Notes under the pieces: generated by a model
The model's database searches: none
The model's input: the letters and a program-made list of their open reading frames with translations, nothing else
Told to the model about the DNA's origin: nothing
Part shown: piece after piece, positions 22,562 to 32,988 of the stretch
How the letters are laid out: the number at the start of each line of letters is the position of its first letter
Numbering within the stretch: position 1 is the stretch's first letter
Program-made: the position numbers and the translations under genes
Source of the DNA: Pseudothauera nasutitermitis
GTDB taxonomy: Bacteria; Pseudomonadota; Gammaproteobacteria; Burkholderiales; Rhodocyclaceae
Length of the DNA: 64,000 nucleotides
NCBI RefSeq assembly: GCF_004801295.1
Contig: NZ_SSOC01000004.1
Location: forward strand, 496,001-560,000
Direction: 5' to 3'

Positions 22562-25500
22562 ACTTCGCCACCTGGTCCCTGCGCAACCCCATCCCGGCCG
22601 TCCTGCTGTTCATGCTGCTGACGCTGGCAGGCTTGTACGGCTTCCGGCAGTTGCCGATCCAGGCCCTGCCGGACATGGACCTGCCCTCTGTCAACGTGAC
22701 GCTGTCCCAGCCCGGCGCTGCGCCGGCCCAGCTTGAAACCGAGGTGGCACGCAAGGTGGAGGACTCCATCGCCACGCTCAGCGGACTGCGCCACACGCGG
22801 ACCACGATCACCGATGGCCAAGTCCATATCCAGGCCGAATTCGCGCTGGAGAAGCCGCTGTCCGATGCGCTGATCGAGACCAAGGATGCCGTCGACCGGG
22901 TGCGTTCGGACCTGCCGACGGATCTGCTACAGCCAGCCGTCAGTGCCCAGACGGTCAGCAGCAGCCCCATCCTGACCTATTCGGTCAGTTCCGAGACCAT
23001 GGACGAAGTCGCGCTGTCCTGGTTCGTGGACGACACGTTGAGCAAGACCTTGTTCAACGTGCCGGGCGTGGGCGGGGTGAAGCGGCTGGGCGGCGTGCAA
23101 CGCGAGATCCGGGTGGACGTCGACCCGGCACAGATGAACGCAATGGGGGTCACCGCAGCCGACGTCTCGCGCGCGTTGCGCCGCACCCAGCAGGATTCCT
23201 CGGGCGGACGCGGCCAACTGGGTGGCGAAGAGCAGTCGCTGCGCACCGTGGCCACGGTGCGACGGGCCGACGAACTGCGCGCCATGCCGGTCATTCTCGC
23301 CACCGGGAGCAAGGTGCGCCTGGATCAGGTCGCCTCGGTGCATGACACCGCCGCCGAACGCAACCAGGCGGCGCTTCTGGACGGCAAGCCCGTCATCGGC
23401 TTCAGCATCCAGCGCACCAAGGGCTTCGACGAAACCCGCATCGCCGAAGGGGTGGCCGAGGCACTCCAGCAGCTCCAGGCCGAGCACACGTCCCTGCGGA
23501 TCACCCCGATCTCGGGCAGCGTGGCCTACACGCTCGAACAGTTCCAGGGTTCGATGGCGATGCTCTACGAGGGCGCGCTCCTGGCCGTACTGGTGGTCTG
23601 GCTGTTCCTGCGCGACTGGCGCGCCACGCTGGTCGCCGCCTCGGCGCTGCCGCTGTCGATCCTGCCCGCCTTCGCTGCGATGTGGTGGCTGGGCTACTCG
23701 CTCAACACCCTCACGCTGCTGGCGCTGGCGGTGGTCGTCGGCATCCTGGTGGACGACGCCATCGTCGAAGTCGAGAACATCGAGCGCCACCGGCGCATGG
23801 GCAAGCCGATCATGCAGGCCACGGCTGACGCGGTCAACGAGATCGCGCTGGCGGTGATCGCCACCACGGCGACACTGGTGGTGGTGTTCGTGCCCACCAC
23901 GCTCATGGGCGGCGTACCCGGCCTGTTCTTCAAGCAGTTCGGCTGGACCGCGGTCATCGCCGTGCTCGCCTCGCTGATGGTGGCGCGCCTGATCACCCCC
24001 ATCATGGCCGCCAAGCTGCTCAAGCCCGGCACGCACGCGGCCAACGAGCAGGACGGCCCCTTGATGCGCCGTTACCTGCGGGTGGTGGACTGGAGTCTGC
24101 ACCATCGCGGCAAGACCATGGCCGCGGCTGCGGCCTTCTTCGTCGGCTCGATGGCGCTGCTGCCCTTCATCCCCACGGGGCTGGTACCCCCGTCGGATCG
24201 GGGCTTCACCACGGTGACGCTGGAGCTGGCACCGGGCAGCGCCCTCAATGACACCGTGGCCACGGCCGAGCGGGTACGCGCGGTGGTGAGCCAGTTGCCC
24301 GGCGTGCGGAGCGTCTTCACCACGGTCGGGGCCGCCGAGAGCGGCAGCGATGCGCAGGTGAGCGACGTGCGCAAGGGCGAGCTCACGCTGGTGCTGACCG
24401 ATCGCAAGGAGCGCGCCGTCCAGTCCGAGATCGAACAGACCGTGCGTGATGCGCTGGAGAAGATCCCCGGTGCGCGCTTCACCGTCGGCGGCGGCTCTGG
24501 CGAGCAGCTGCAAATGATCCTCGCCAGCGACAACGCCGGCGCGCTCAGGACCGCCGTGGATGCTTTCACCCGGGAACTCCGGGCGGCCGGCCTGTCCGGT
24601 GTGCGCAGCACGGCCAGCCTGGAGCGCCCCGAGATCGTGGTACGGCCGGATCTCAACCGGGCAGCCGAACACGGCGTGAGCAGTGCCGCCATCGGCGAGC
24701 TGATGCGTACGGCCACCAGCGGCGACTTCGACTCCCAGCTGTCCAAGCTCAATCTGGACAACCGCCAGATCGGCATCCGGGTGCGCGTGCCCGACAGCGT
24801 GCGCCAGGACATCGCCGCGTTGTCCGGCCTGCGCGTGGCGTCGCGCGATGGCCTGGTCCCGCTCTCCAGCGTGGCGGCCTTCGCCGTGGAGAGCGGCCCG
24901 GCACAGATCGACCGCTACGACCGCCAGCGCTACGTCACCGTGACCGCCGACCTGGGCACCCGCTCGCTGGGCGAAACCCTGGCCATCGCCAATGCGCTGC
25001 CTTCGGTACAGAACATGGCACCGGGCGTCTCGCTGATGCAGGCGGGCGACGCCGAAGTGGCCGCAGAGCTGTCGTCCGGCCTGGCGCTGGCGATCGTGAC
25101 CGGCATCCTGTGCATGTTCTGCGTGCTGATCCTGCTGTTCAAGGACTTCTTCCAGCCGATCACGATCCTGTCGGCGATCCCGCTGTCCCTGGGCGGTGCC
25201 TTCATTGCGCTGCTGCTGGTGGGCAGCGAGCTCGACGTGCCTTCGATGATCGGCCTGGTGATGTTGATGGGCATCGTCACCAAGAACTCGATCCTGCTGG
25301 TCGAGTACGCGGTGCTGGCGCGTACCGAGCACGGACTCTCGGTGATCGATGCCCTGCTCGACGCCTGCCACAAGCGCGCCCGTCCCATCGTCATGACCAC
25401 CGTCGCGATGATCGCCGGCATGTTGCCGATCGCGCTCGGCTTCGGTGCGGACGCCAGCTTCCGCCAGCCCATGGCGATCGCCGTGATCGGCGGCCTGATC

Positions 25501-25677
25501 ACGTCGACGCTGTTGAGCCTGGTCATCGTGCCGGCGGTGTTCAGCTACGTCCACGACTTCGAGACATGGCTCGCACGGCGATTCACGAACCCCCGCTCAC
25601 CCAGCGATCTGGCGGATGGAGCAGCAAACGGATCGACGCCCTCCGGCACTTCCTTCCCCCAAGGAGGGCATCCATGA
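22558..25677 (+). CDS. RND-family (HAE-1/AcrB-like) efflux permease
   Basis: 1039 residues, full length for the family, with twelve membrane helices and two large periplasmic loops. The proton-relay aspartates are in VGILVDDAIVEVENIERH, and the matching segment of the second half reads MLMGIVTKNSILLVEY. It is a proton antiporter drawing drugs, dyes, lipids or acyl compounds from the periplasm and membrane. It lies in the operon with its adaptor and outer-membrane channel behind a two-component system. The substrate cannot be read from sequence; the neighbours point to envelope-active compounds. Confidence 0.95.
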   Translation: MNFATWSLRNPIPAVLLFMLLTLAGLYGFRQLPIQALPDMDLPSVNVTLSQPGAAPAQLETEVARKVEDSIATLSGLRHTRTTITDGQVHIQAEFALEKPLSDALIETKDAVDRVRSDLPTDLLQPAVSAQTVSSSPILTYSVSSETMDEVALSWFVDDTLSKTLFNVPGVGGVKRLGGVQREIRVDVDPAQMNAMGVTAADVSRALRRTQQDSSGGRGQLGGEEQSLRTVATVRRADELRAMPVILATGSKVRLDQVASVHDTAAERNQAALLDGKPVIGFSIQRTKGFDETRIAEGVAEALQQLQAEHTSLRITPISGSVAYTLEQFQGSMAMLYEGALLAVLVVWLFLRDWRATLVAASALPLSILPAFAAMWWLGYSLNTLTLLALAVVVGILVDDAIVEVENIERHRRMGKPIMQATADAVNEIALAVIATTATLVVVFVPTTLMGGVPGLFFKQFGWTAVIAVLASLMVARLITPIMAAKLLKPGTHAANEQDGPLMRRYLRVVDWSLHHRGKTMAAAAAFFVGSMALLPFIPTGLVPPSDRGFTTVTLELAPGSALNDTVATAERVRAVVSQLPGVRSVFTTVGAAESGSDAQVSDVRKGELTLVLTDRKERAVQSEIEQTVRDALEKIPGARFTVGGGSGEQLQMILASDNAGALRTAVDAFTRELRAAGLSGVRSTASLERPEIVVRPDLNRAAEHGVSSAAIGELMRTATSGDFDSQLSKLNLDNRQIGIRVRVPDSVRQDIAALSGLRVASRDGLVPLSSVAAFAVESGPAQIDRYDRQRYVTVTADLGTRSLGETLAIANALPSVQNMAPGVSLMQAGDAEVAAELSSGLALAIVTGILCMFCVLILLFKDFFQPITILSAIPLSLGGAFIALLLVGSELDVPSMIGLVMLMGIVTKNSILLVEYAVLARTEHGLSVIDALLDACHKRARPIVMTTVAMIAGMLPIALGFGADASFRQPMAIAVIGGLITSTLLSLVIVPAVFSYVHDFETWLARRFTNPRSPSDLADGAANGSTPSGTSFPQGGHP

Positions 25678-25831
25678 ACTTGCCTCGTGAGCGCATGACT
25701 GCGAACAGGGACCCGCCGCGGTAACCAGCAGGCCGCCTGACATGGAATGAGCCCACGCCCATTCATGCCTGCGGCCAACAGTAAAGAGCAATGAGACTTT
25801 CCCCCTAACGCATCACAGAAAGGACCACCCC

Positions 25832-26629
25832 ATGTCTCAACACAAGAACTCCCGTCATCCGCTGGCCTCGTCCAAGCTGAGCCTCCTCGCCACCCTGGCG
25901 CTCGCCACCGCAGGGGTACCGGCTGCCTTCGCGCAGGAAAGCCAAGCCAAGGACGGCAATGGCTGGCAAGCCCTGGGCATCGGCGCCGTCGTGCTCGACA
26001 AGCCCTACCGCGACTTCGACCGCGAAGTGCTTCCGCTCCCCTTGATCTCCTACGAAAGCAAGTGGATCAGCGCCACCGTGCCCACGTTCGACTTCAAGGC
26101 CTACTCGACGGAGAACTTCTCCTTGCGCCTGCGCGCCCGCTGGGCCGGCGATGGCTACGAGGCCAAGGATTCTCCCGTCCTCACCGGCATGGAGGAGCGA
26201 GATTCCAGCCTCTGGGCCGGCGGCGCGCTGACTTGGAAGACGGGTTTCGCGAACCTCAGCGGTGAAGTGCTGGCCGATGCCATGGGCAACAGCAAGGGCA
26301 CGCGCGCCAAGGTGCAGATCGACCGTCGATTCGCGGCCGGCAGGTTTGGCTTCACCCCGCGCCTGGCCGCGGAGTGGGTCGACGACAAGTACGTCAACTA
26401 CTACTACGGCGTGCAGCAATCCGAGGCCCTGGCCAACCGGGCGTTCTATGAGGGCAAGGCCACCACGAACGTGCAGTTCGGCCTGCGCATGGACTACTCG
26501 CCGTCGCGCCACCATTCGATGTTCGTGGACGTCGGCGCCACGCGCTTCGGCAGCTCCGTCAAGGACAGCCCGCTGGTGGACAAGACCACGGGAACCACGC
26601 TGGCAGTCGGCTACGCCTACCGCTTCTGA
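25832..26629 (+). CDS. MipA/OmpV-family outer-membrane protein
   Basis: 265 residues with a signal peptide ending near AAFAQE and a beta-rich body ending GYAYRF, a typical outer-membrane C-terminal Phe signature. The IGAVVLDKPYRDFDREVLPLPLISYE opening is characteristic of MipA/OmpV. MipA was described as a scaffold for murein enzymes in E. coli, and relatives are induced by antibiotics and two-component systems. A good ribosome site (AGAAAGGA) precedes the ATG. It stands 154 bp after the pump gene in the same orientation. Confidence 0.88.
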   Translation: MSQHKNSRHPLASSKLSLLATLALATAGVPAAFAQESQAKDGNGWQALGIGAVVLDKPYRDFDREVLPLPLISYESKWISATVPTFDFKAYSTENFSLRLRARWAGDGYEAKDSPVLTGMEERDSSLWAGGALTWKTGFANLSGEVLADAMGNSKGTRAKVQIDRRFAAGRFGFTPRLAAEWVDDKYVNYYYGVQQSEALANRAFYEGKATTNVQFGLRMDYSPSRHHSMFVDVGATRFGSSVKDSPLVDKTTGTTLAVGYAYRF

Positions 26630-26688
26630 CGCGCTCATCAACCCCACCGCCATGGGCACTAGCTGCCTATGGCTCAGGAGAACTCGGA

Positions 26689-27639
26689 ATGAAGACTATC
26701 CAATCCCTTTTGCTGGCCGCGATCGTGCTGGGCACCAGCGCGTGCGCCAGCAATGCTGTGAAGCAAGCACCGGCAACCGGGCTGAGCGACGCCCCCTCGA
26801 CCTCCGCGACACTGGCCGCATCCGCGGTCGAGGCGCCACCAGCCGCCGTCGCCATCACACCGCTCTCCGCAGACACCAACGCGACAACCGGCACGGCTGC
26901 GGATGCCATCGCGTCCCCAGTCGCCGCGTCCACCCAGACGACGCAGATCAGCGCTAACGCGCCCGAAGCGATGACGCAGGCCGAGCAGGAAGCCGAGGCA
27001 CTGTATGCCACCCCAGCGGTGCGCGACCCCTGGGAAGGTTTCAACCGCAAGATGCACAGCTTCAACAACGTGCTGGACCGCTTCGTCCTCCGGCCGGTGG
27101 CCGTGGGCTACGACAAGATCACACCCGATCCCGTGCAATCTGGCGTGTCGCGCTTTTTCAGCAATCTGCGCCTGCCCGCCACTGCCATCAACCAGGCGCT
27201 TCAGGGCCGCCCGGGGGACGCCGGCCAGTCGCTCGGTCGTTTCGTCGTCAATTCCACGGCCGGCATCGGCGGGGTATTCGATCCGGCAAAGCACATCGGC
27301 ATGCCCAAGCCTGATGGCGAGGATCTGGGCCAGACATTGGCGACGTGGGGCTGGCGGGACTCTCGCTACCTGGTGATGCCGATCATGGGCCCTCGCACGG
27401 TACGTGACGCACTCGGCGGCTTGGGCGACCAGCAGCTTTCTGTCATCAACCAGATCGATAGTTCAAGCGTCGCCGACAAGCTGCAGATCATGCAGATGGT
27501 GGATGTTCGCGCGCAATTGCTCCCGACAGACCAGATGCGCAGGGACGCGATCGACGACTACACCTTCGTGCGAGACGCCTGGGCACAGCGGCGCAATCGC
27601 CAGATCGAACAGGACCTGCGAGGCAACCGCGTCGATTGA
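26689..27639 (+). CDS. mlaA: MlaA/VacJ-family lipoprotein
   Basis: 316 residues. A lipoprotein signal has its cysteine at residue 19 (LGTSAC). A long Ala/Thr-rich linker (about 20-105) leads to the VacJ domain (about 110-300) with DPWEGFNRKMHSFNN and GRFVVNSTAGIGGVFDPA. MlaA sits in the outer membrane and removes surface phospholipids to keep lipid asymmetry. Here it is away from any mlaBCDEF genes and next to a HlyD-ABC exporter and a lipid A deacylase, suggesting a specialised envelope-lipid role. The linker is longer than usual. Confidence 0.92.
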   Translation: MKTIQSLLLAAIVLGTSACASNAVKQAPATGLSDAPSTSATLAASAVEAPPAAVAITPLSADTNATTGTAADAIASPVAASTQTTQISANAPEAMTQAEQEAEALYATPAVRDPWEGFNRKMHSFNNVLDRFVLRPVAVGYDKITPDPVQSGVSRFFSNLRLPATAINQALQGRPGDAGQSLGRFVVNSTAGIGGVFDPAKHIGMPKPDGEDLGQTLATWGWRDSRYLVMPIMGPRTVRDALGGLGDQQLSVINQIDSSSVADKLQIMQMVDVRAQLLPTDQMRRDAIDDYTFVRDAWAQRRNRQIEQDLRGNRVD

Positions 27640-27773
27640 CGCGCTTGCTTCAGATCGGCAGCGCGCCGTTGTGGCGCGTGCCTGCTCTCGTACATCGGCG
27701 CGGGCGTGCTGTGCGGTGACCGACTATGCGCGGTCCAGTACGTGCTGCCACAGACCAAGGATGAATCTTTGAT

Positions 27774-28847
27774 ATGACTCCAGCACGCAAGAAGCAGTTG
27801 GTGCTTCTGACGCTATCGGTGGCCCTAGCCAGTGCCGCCTACCTCGCCTGGATCCTGCTCAGGTCGAGCAGTCCCGGTGAGGGCTTCGTCAGTGGCAATG
27901 GTCGTATCGAGGCGACCGAGATCGATCTGGCGACCAAGCTGGCCGGTCGCCTTGAAGAACTGCTCGTGCGCGAAGGCGACTTCGTCACCACCGGCCAACC
28001 GCTGGCCCGCATGCAACTGGACGCCTTGCGTGCGCAGCGCGACGAGGCGTTGGCGCATCAGGAGCAGTCCGAGCAAAACGTCTCCGCCATGGAAGCCCAA
28101 GTCGCGCTGCGAGAAAGCGACCATGCCGCAGCGCAAGCGCTGGTCGTCCAGCGGGTCGCTGAACTGGACGGGGCCAAGCGGCGACTCGACCGAACCCGAA
28201 CACTGGCCCAGGACGGTGCCGCGTCAGGGCAGCAGCTCGACGACGACCGCGCCAGCGTGTACAGCCTGGAGGCCGCCGTGGCTGCCGCCAGGGCGCAGTC
28301 CACAGCGGCTCAAGCGGCCATCACTGCGGCCCGCGCCCAACTTGTTGGCTCCCGCTCCTCGGTCAAAGCCGCCACGGCGACCCTGGCACGCGTGCAAGCG
28401 GACATCGACGACAGCGCCCTGACCGCTCCCCGCGATGGACGCATCCAGTTCCGCGTCGCCCAACCCGGCGAAGTGCTGGGAGCCGGTGGGCGTGTGCTCA
28501 ACCTGCTCGACCTGTCGGATGTCTACATGACTTTCTTCGTGCCCGAGACCGCGGCCGGACGCATCGCGCTGGGCAGCGAGGTGCGCATCGTGCTCGACGC
28601 CGTCCCGGACACCTACATCCCCGCCACCGTCTCCTTCATCGCCAGCCAGGCGCAGTTCACGCCCAAGACCGTCGAAACGGCCAGCGAGCGCACCAAGCTG
28701 ATGTTCCGCGTGCGCGCGCAGATCGCTCCGGAGTTGCTGCGCCGCGACCTGGAGCAGGTCAAGACCGGGGTGCCGGGGGTGGCCTGGATCAAGCTCGACC
28801 CGGACGCCGCCTGGCCGAAGGCGCTGTCCACCTCGGCGGCCGAGTAA
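27774..28847 (+). CDS. HlyD/YhiI-type membrane-fusion protein of an ABC exporter
   Basis: 357 residues: an N-terminal membrane helix (about 9-30), lipoyl halves (NGRIEATEIDLATKLAGRLEEL and DIDDSALTAPRDGRIQF), a long coiled-coil hairpin (about 80-210) and a C-terminal barrel. This is the YhiI/YbhG subclass that works with RbbA/YhhJ or YbhFSR ABC exporters. It ends 3 bp before the ABC gene, so the two are one transcription unit. Confidence 0.92.
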   Translation: MTPARKKQLVLLTLSVALASAAYLAWILLRSSSPGEGFVSGNGRIEATEIDLATKLAGRLEELLVREGDFVTTGQPLARMQLDALRAQRDEALAHQEQSEQNVSAMEAQVALRESDHAAAQALVVQRVAELDGAKRRLDRTRTLAQDGAASGQQLDDDRASVYSLEAAVAAARAQSTAAQAAITAARAQLVGSRSSVKAATATLARVQADIDDSALTAPRDGRIQFRVAQPGEVLGAGGRVLNLLDLSDVYMTFFVPETAAGRIALGSEVRIVLDAVPDTYIPATVSFIASQAQFTPKTVETASERTKLMFRVRAQIAPELLRRDLEQVKTGVPGVAWIKLDPDAAWPKALSTSAAE

Positions 28848-28850
28848 GGC

Positions 28851-31607
28851 ATGGCCAACGGCACCGCGTCGCCGGTCGTGCGCCTGCAGGGCGTCCATCT
28901 GCACTACGGCAAGCTCGAGGCGCTGGCCGGCATCGACCTGGACGTGCCGGCCGGCTGCATGGTCGGCCTGATCGGCCCGGACGGCGTGGGCAAGTCCAGC
29001 CTGTTGTCGCTGGTCTCCGGCGCTCGCGCCGTCCAGGGCGGCACGATCGAAACCCTGGGCGGTGACATGCGCAGTCGGCGCCACCGTGAGCAGGTGTGCA
29101 CGCGCATCGCCTACATGCCGCAAGGCTTGGGCAAGAATCTGTATCCCACCCTGTCGGTGGAGGAGAACCTGCAGTTCTTTGCCCGCCTGTTCGGCCACGA
29201 TGCGGCCGAGCGGCGACGGCGCATCGACGCGCTGACGCGCTCCACCGGGCTGCATTCCTTCCTCGACCGACCGGCCGGCAAGCTCTCGGGTGGGATGAAG
29301 CAGAAGCTAGGGCTGTGCTGCTCCCTGATCCACGACCCTGACCTGCTGATCCTCGATGAGCCGACCACCGGCGTCGATCCGCTGGCCCGCTCGCAGTTCT
29401 GGGACCTCATCTCACGCATTCGCCGCGAGCGCCCCGGCATGAGCGTGATCGTCGCCACCGCCTACATGGACGAGGCCCAGCGCTTCGACTGGCTGGTGGC
29501 GATGGACGACGGCAAGGTGCTCGACAAGGGCACCCCGGCCGAGCTGCTCGGCCGCACCGGCACCGATTCACTGGAGGCGGCCTTCATCCAGTTGTTGCCG
29601 GACGAAAAGAAGCGCGGCTACGCGCCGGTCGAGATTCCGCCGCTCGACGCCCCCGAGGACGACATCGCCATCGAGGCGCAGGACCTGACGATGCGCTTCG
29701 GCGACTTCGTTGCGGTCGACAACGTCTCCTTCCGGATCCGCCGCGGCGAGATCTTCGGCTTCCTCGGCTCCAACGGTTGCGGCAAGTCGACCACCATGAA
29801 GATGCTGACGGGCCTGCTGCCGGCCAGCGAAGGCCGGGCCTGGCTGTTCGGCCATGAAGTCGATCCCAAGGACCTGGATACCCGCCGGCGGGTGGGCTAC
29901 ATGTCGCAGGCGTTCTCGCTGTACGGTGAACTGACCGTGCGCCAGAACCTGGAGCTGCATGCGCGGCTGTTCCACGTGCCCGAAGCCGACATCCCGGCCC
30001 GGGTGGACGAGATGATCGCGCGCTTCGATCTGCACGCCTCGCAAGACGCGTTGCCGGACGGCATGCCGCTGGGCATGCGCCAGCGCCTGTCGCTGGCCGT
30101 GGCGATGGTGCACAAACCGGAACTGCTGATCCTGGACGAGCCCACCTCGGGCGTGGACCCGATCGCGCGCGACAGCTTCTGGCGGCTGCTGATCGAACTG
30201 TCGCGGCGCGACCGGGTGACGATCTTCATCTCCACTCACTTCATGAACGAGGCCGAGCGCTGCGACCGCATGTCGATGATGCATGCAGGCAAGGTGCTCG
30301 ACAGCGACGTGCCGGCGCGACTGGTCGAAAAGCGTGGTGCCCAGACACTGGAGGAGGCCTTCATCGGCTACCTGGTCGAGGCTGGCGGAGGCACGCCCGA
30401 GCCCGACGAGGACGCGAAGGCACCAGCGTCGCAGACACCCGATGCATCCCTCACTCATGTCGCCATCCCCAGACGCTCCGGCTTCAGCCTGCAGCGCATG
30501 CTCAGCTACCTGTGGCGCGAGACGCTGGAACTGCAACGCGACCGGGTGCGCGCCACGCTGGCGCTGGGCGGCTCGCTGATCCTGCTGATCGTGATCGGCT
30601 TCGGCGTCAGCAACGACGTCAACAACCTGCGCTACGCGGTGCTCGACCGCGACCAGACCACGCTCAGCCGCAACTACGCCCTGGAGTTGTCGGGCTCGCG
30701 CTACTTCACCGAGCGGCCGGCGATCACCGACTACGCGGAGATCGACCGGCGCATGCGCAGCGGCGAGCTTGCACTGGCGATCGAGATCCCGCACGGGTTC
30801 GCGCGCGATGTGCAGCGTGGCAAGCAAGTCGCCATCGGCGCATGGTTCGACGGCTCCATGCCGCAGCGCGCCGAGACGGTGCAAGGCTACATCCGCGGCA
30901 TGCACCAGCACTGGCTGGCCGACCAGGCCCGCATGCAGGCCAGTACGACGACGCGCACAGGCGAAATCACAGTGCAGGGGCGCTACCGCTACAACCCCGA
31001 CGTCAAGAGCCTGCCCGCCATGGTTCCCGCGGTGATCCCGATGCTGCTGCTCATGCTGCCCGCGATGCTGACGGCACTGGCGGTGGTGCGGGAGAAGGAG
31101 ATCGGCTCGATCATCAACCTCTACGTGACGCCGGTGACCCGCACCGAGTTCCTGCTGGGCAAGCAGCTTCCCTACGTGGGCCTGGCGATGATCAACTTCG
31201 CGCTGATGCTTCTGCTGACTGTCACCGTCTTCGGCGTGCCGGTCACCGGCAGCGTGCTGGCGCTGACGCTGGCGATGCTGATCTATTGCGTCTGCGCCAC
31301 GGGCATGGGGCTGCTGGCCTCGGCCGTGACCAAGAGCCAGATTGCGGCGATGCTGATCGCGATGGTCGGCACCATCATCCCGGCCACCAAGTTCGGCGGC
31401 ATGTCCGATCCGGTGTCCTCCCTGGAAGGGGTCGGCCGCCTGATCGGCGAGATCCACCCGGCCAACTACATGTTCACCATCAGCCGCGGCGCCTTCAACA
31501 AGGCGCTGGACTTTGGGGATCTGGTGTCTTCCATGTGGCCGATGCTGCTCGCGGTCCCGATCATCCTTGGCGCCTCGATCGCGCTGCTGAAGAAGCAGGA
31601 GCGCTGA
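28851..31607 (+). CDS. RbbA-type fused ABC transporter (two ATPases plus permease)
   Basis: 918 residues with two ABC domains and a membrane domain in one chain. ATPase 1 (about 5-235) has Walker [11 protein letters not shown], signature LSGGMKQ and Walker [11 protein letters not shown]. ATPase 2 (about 270-500) has [10 protein letters not shown] and [10 protein letters not shown], but the signature is changed to PLGMRQ. The ABC-2 permease part (about 560-915) has a large loop after the first helix and five more helices. E. coli RbbA was first described as a ribosome-associated ATPase, but this family is now generally grouped with the YhiI-RbbA-YhhJ exporter. Substrate unknown. Confidence 0.92.
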   Translation: MANGTASPVVRLQGVHLHYGKLEALAGIDLDVPAGCMVGLIGPDGVGKSSLLSLVSGARAVQGGTIETLGGDMRSRRHREQVCTRIAYMPQGLGKNLYPTLSVEENLQFFARLFGHDAAERRRRIDALTRSTGLHSFLDRPAGKLSGGMKQKLGLCCSLIHDPDLLILDEPTTGVDPLARSQFWDLISRIRRERPGMSVIVATAYMDEAQRFDWLVAMDDGKVLDKGTPAELLGRTGTDSLEAAFIQLLPDEKKRGYAPVEIPPLDAPEDDIAIEAQDLTMRFGDFVAVDNVSFRIRRGEIFGFLGSNGCGKSTTMKMLTGLLPASEGRAWLFGHEVDPKDLDTRRRVGYMSQAFSLYGELTVRQNLELHARLFHVPEADIPARVDEMIARFDLHASQDALPDGMPLGMRQRLSLAVAMVHKPELLILDEPTSGVDPIARDSFWRLLIELSRRDRVTIFISTHFMNEAERCDRMSMMHAGKVLDSDVPARLVEKRGAQTLEEAFIGYLVEAGGGTPEPDEDAKAPASQTPDASLTHVAIPRRSGFSLQRMLSYLWRETLELQRDRVRATLALGGSLILLIVIGFGVSNDVNNLRYAVLDRDQTTLSRNYALELSGSRYFTERPAITDYAEIDRRMRSGELALAIEIPHGFARDVQRGKQVAIGAWFDGSMPQRAETVQGYIRGMHQHWLADQARMQASTTTRTGEITVQGRYRYNPDVKSLPAMVPAVIPMLLLMLPAMLTALAVVREKEIGSIINLYVTPVTRTEFLLGKQLPYVGLAMINFALMLLLTVTVFGVPVTGSVLALTLAMLIYCVCATGMGLLASAVTKSQIAAMLIAMVGTIIPATKFGGMSDPVSSLEGVGRLIGEIHPANYMFTISRGAFNKALDFGDLVSSMWPMLLAVPIILGASIALLKKQER

Positions 31608-31608
31608 G

Positions 31609-32733
31609 ATGAGGATGCTGGCAAATGTCTACCGCCTGGGCGTCAAGGAGTTGTGGAGCCTGCGCCGCGACACGGCGATGCTGGTGTTGATCGCCTTCAC
31701 CTTCACCTTGTCGGTGTACTCCTCGGCATCCTCCACGCCGCCGACGCTGAACAACGCGCCGATCGCCATCGTGGACGAGGACCATTCACAGCTGTCGCAG
31801 CGAATCATCTCGGCCTTCTATCCACCAGAGTTCAAGTCGCCGGTGCTGATCTCCCACGCCGAGGTGGACGAGGGCCTGGACAAAGGCACCTATACCTTCG
31901 TGCTGAACATCCCGGTCAATTTCCAGCGCGATGTCTTGGCCGGGCGTGGGGGCGAAGTCCAGCTCAACACCGACGCCACGCGCATGAGCCAGGCCTTCCT
32001 GGGCAGCGGCTTCATCCAGCAGATGGTAATGGGTGAGATCGACGAGTTCGTCAATCGGCACCGCAGCCAGACCACCCCGCAGATCGACCTGGAGCAGCGG
32101 GCCCAGTTCAACCCCTCGCTGGACAAATCCTGGTTCGACAGCCTGTCGCAGATCGTCAATCAGATCACGATGATCTCCATCATCCTGACCGGCGCAGCGC
32201 TGATCCGCGAGCGCGAGCACGGCACCATCGAGCATCTGCTGGTGATGCCCGTCACGCCCACCGAGATCATGCTGGCCAAGATCTGGTCGTCGGGACTGGT
32301 GGTGTTGGTGGCCTCGATCCTGTCACTGAACCTGGTCGTGCGCGGCCTGCTGGGCGTGCCGGTACAAGGCTCGCTGACGCTGTTCTTCATCGGCGTCGCG
32401 CTGCATCTTTTCGCCACCACCTCGATGGGCATCTTCATGGCGACGGTGGCGCGCAACATGCCCCAGTTCGGCATGCTCGTGGTGCTTACGCTGCTGCCGC
32501 TGCAGATGTTGTCGGGCGGCAGCTCGCCGCGCGAGAGCATGCCCGAGTTGCTGCAGAACATCATGCTGGTCGCGCCCACCACGCACTTCGTCGAACTGGG
32601 GCAGTCGGTGCTGTTCCGCGGCGCCGGGCTGGAAGTCGTATGGGTGCAGTTGCTGTCACTCGCGTTGATCGGCACCACCCTGTTCACGCTGTCCCTGCTG
32701 CGGTTTCGCAAAACCATTGGGCAGATGGCGTGA
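31609..32733 (+). CDS. ABC-2 type permease, YhhJ family
   Basis: 374 residues with the ABC-2 layout: helix 1 (about 22-42), a large extracytoplasmic loop (about 45-180) and five C-terminal helices (from about 185) including the motif EREHGTIEHLLVMPVTPTEIMLAKI. It pairs with the permease half of the fused ABC protein, whose stop is one base before this start. It completes a three-gene exporter. Confidence 0.92.
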   Translation: MRMLANVYRLGVKELWSLRRDTAMLVLIAFTFTLSVYSSASSTPPTLNNAPIAIVDEDHSQLSQRIISAFYPPEFKSPVLISHAEVDEGLDKGTYTFVLNIPVNFQRDVLAGRGGEVQLNTDATRMSQAFLGSGFIQQMVMGEIDEFVNRHRSQTTPQIDLEQRAQFNPSLDKSWFDSLSQIVNQITMISIILTGAALIREREHGTIEHLLVMPVTPTEIMLAKIWSSGLVVLVASILSLNLVVRGLLGVPVQGSLTLFFIGVALHLFATTSMGIFMATVARNMPQFGMLVVLTLLPLQMLSGGSSPRESMPELLQNIMLVAPTTHFVELGQSVLFRGAGLEVVWVQLLSLALIGTTLFTLSLLRFRKTIGQMA

Positions 32734-32988
32734 TGACGACTCGACCGCATCAGGCGGATCCATCCCACGCAGCGGCGCCGCGATGCGCGCCGTGGTCGAC
32801 GGCCGACGCATCGCCACTCATTCCAACCACGCGGGCCGTCAGTACTTGGCTTGCCAATACAACAAGGACTCTTGAGATGTACGGCAGACTGCATCACCCG
32901 ATCGACCACAGCAGTGACTCGCGGCATGTACTGCCTGAGGTAGGCGCCAAAAGGAGCCAGGAGGCGGCGCGTAACGCATCGAGTCGAC

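Noticed and set aside
22927-25554. Long minus-strand open frame opposite the RND permease gene
   Set aside because: The plus strand encodes a complete RND pump; the minus frame is Arg/Gln/His-rich without motifs.
29568-31457. 629-codon minus-strand frame opposite the fused ABC gene
   Set aside because: Antisense shadow of a full-length ABC transporter with all its motifs in place.
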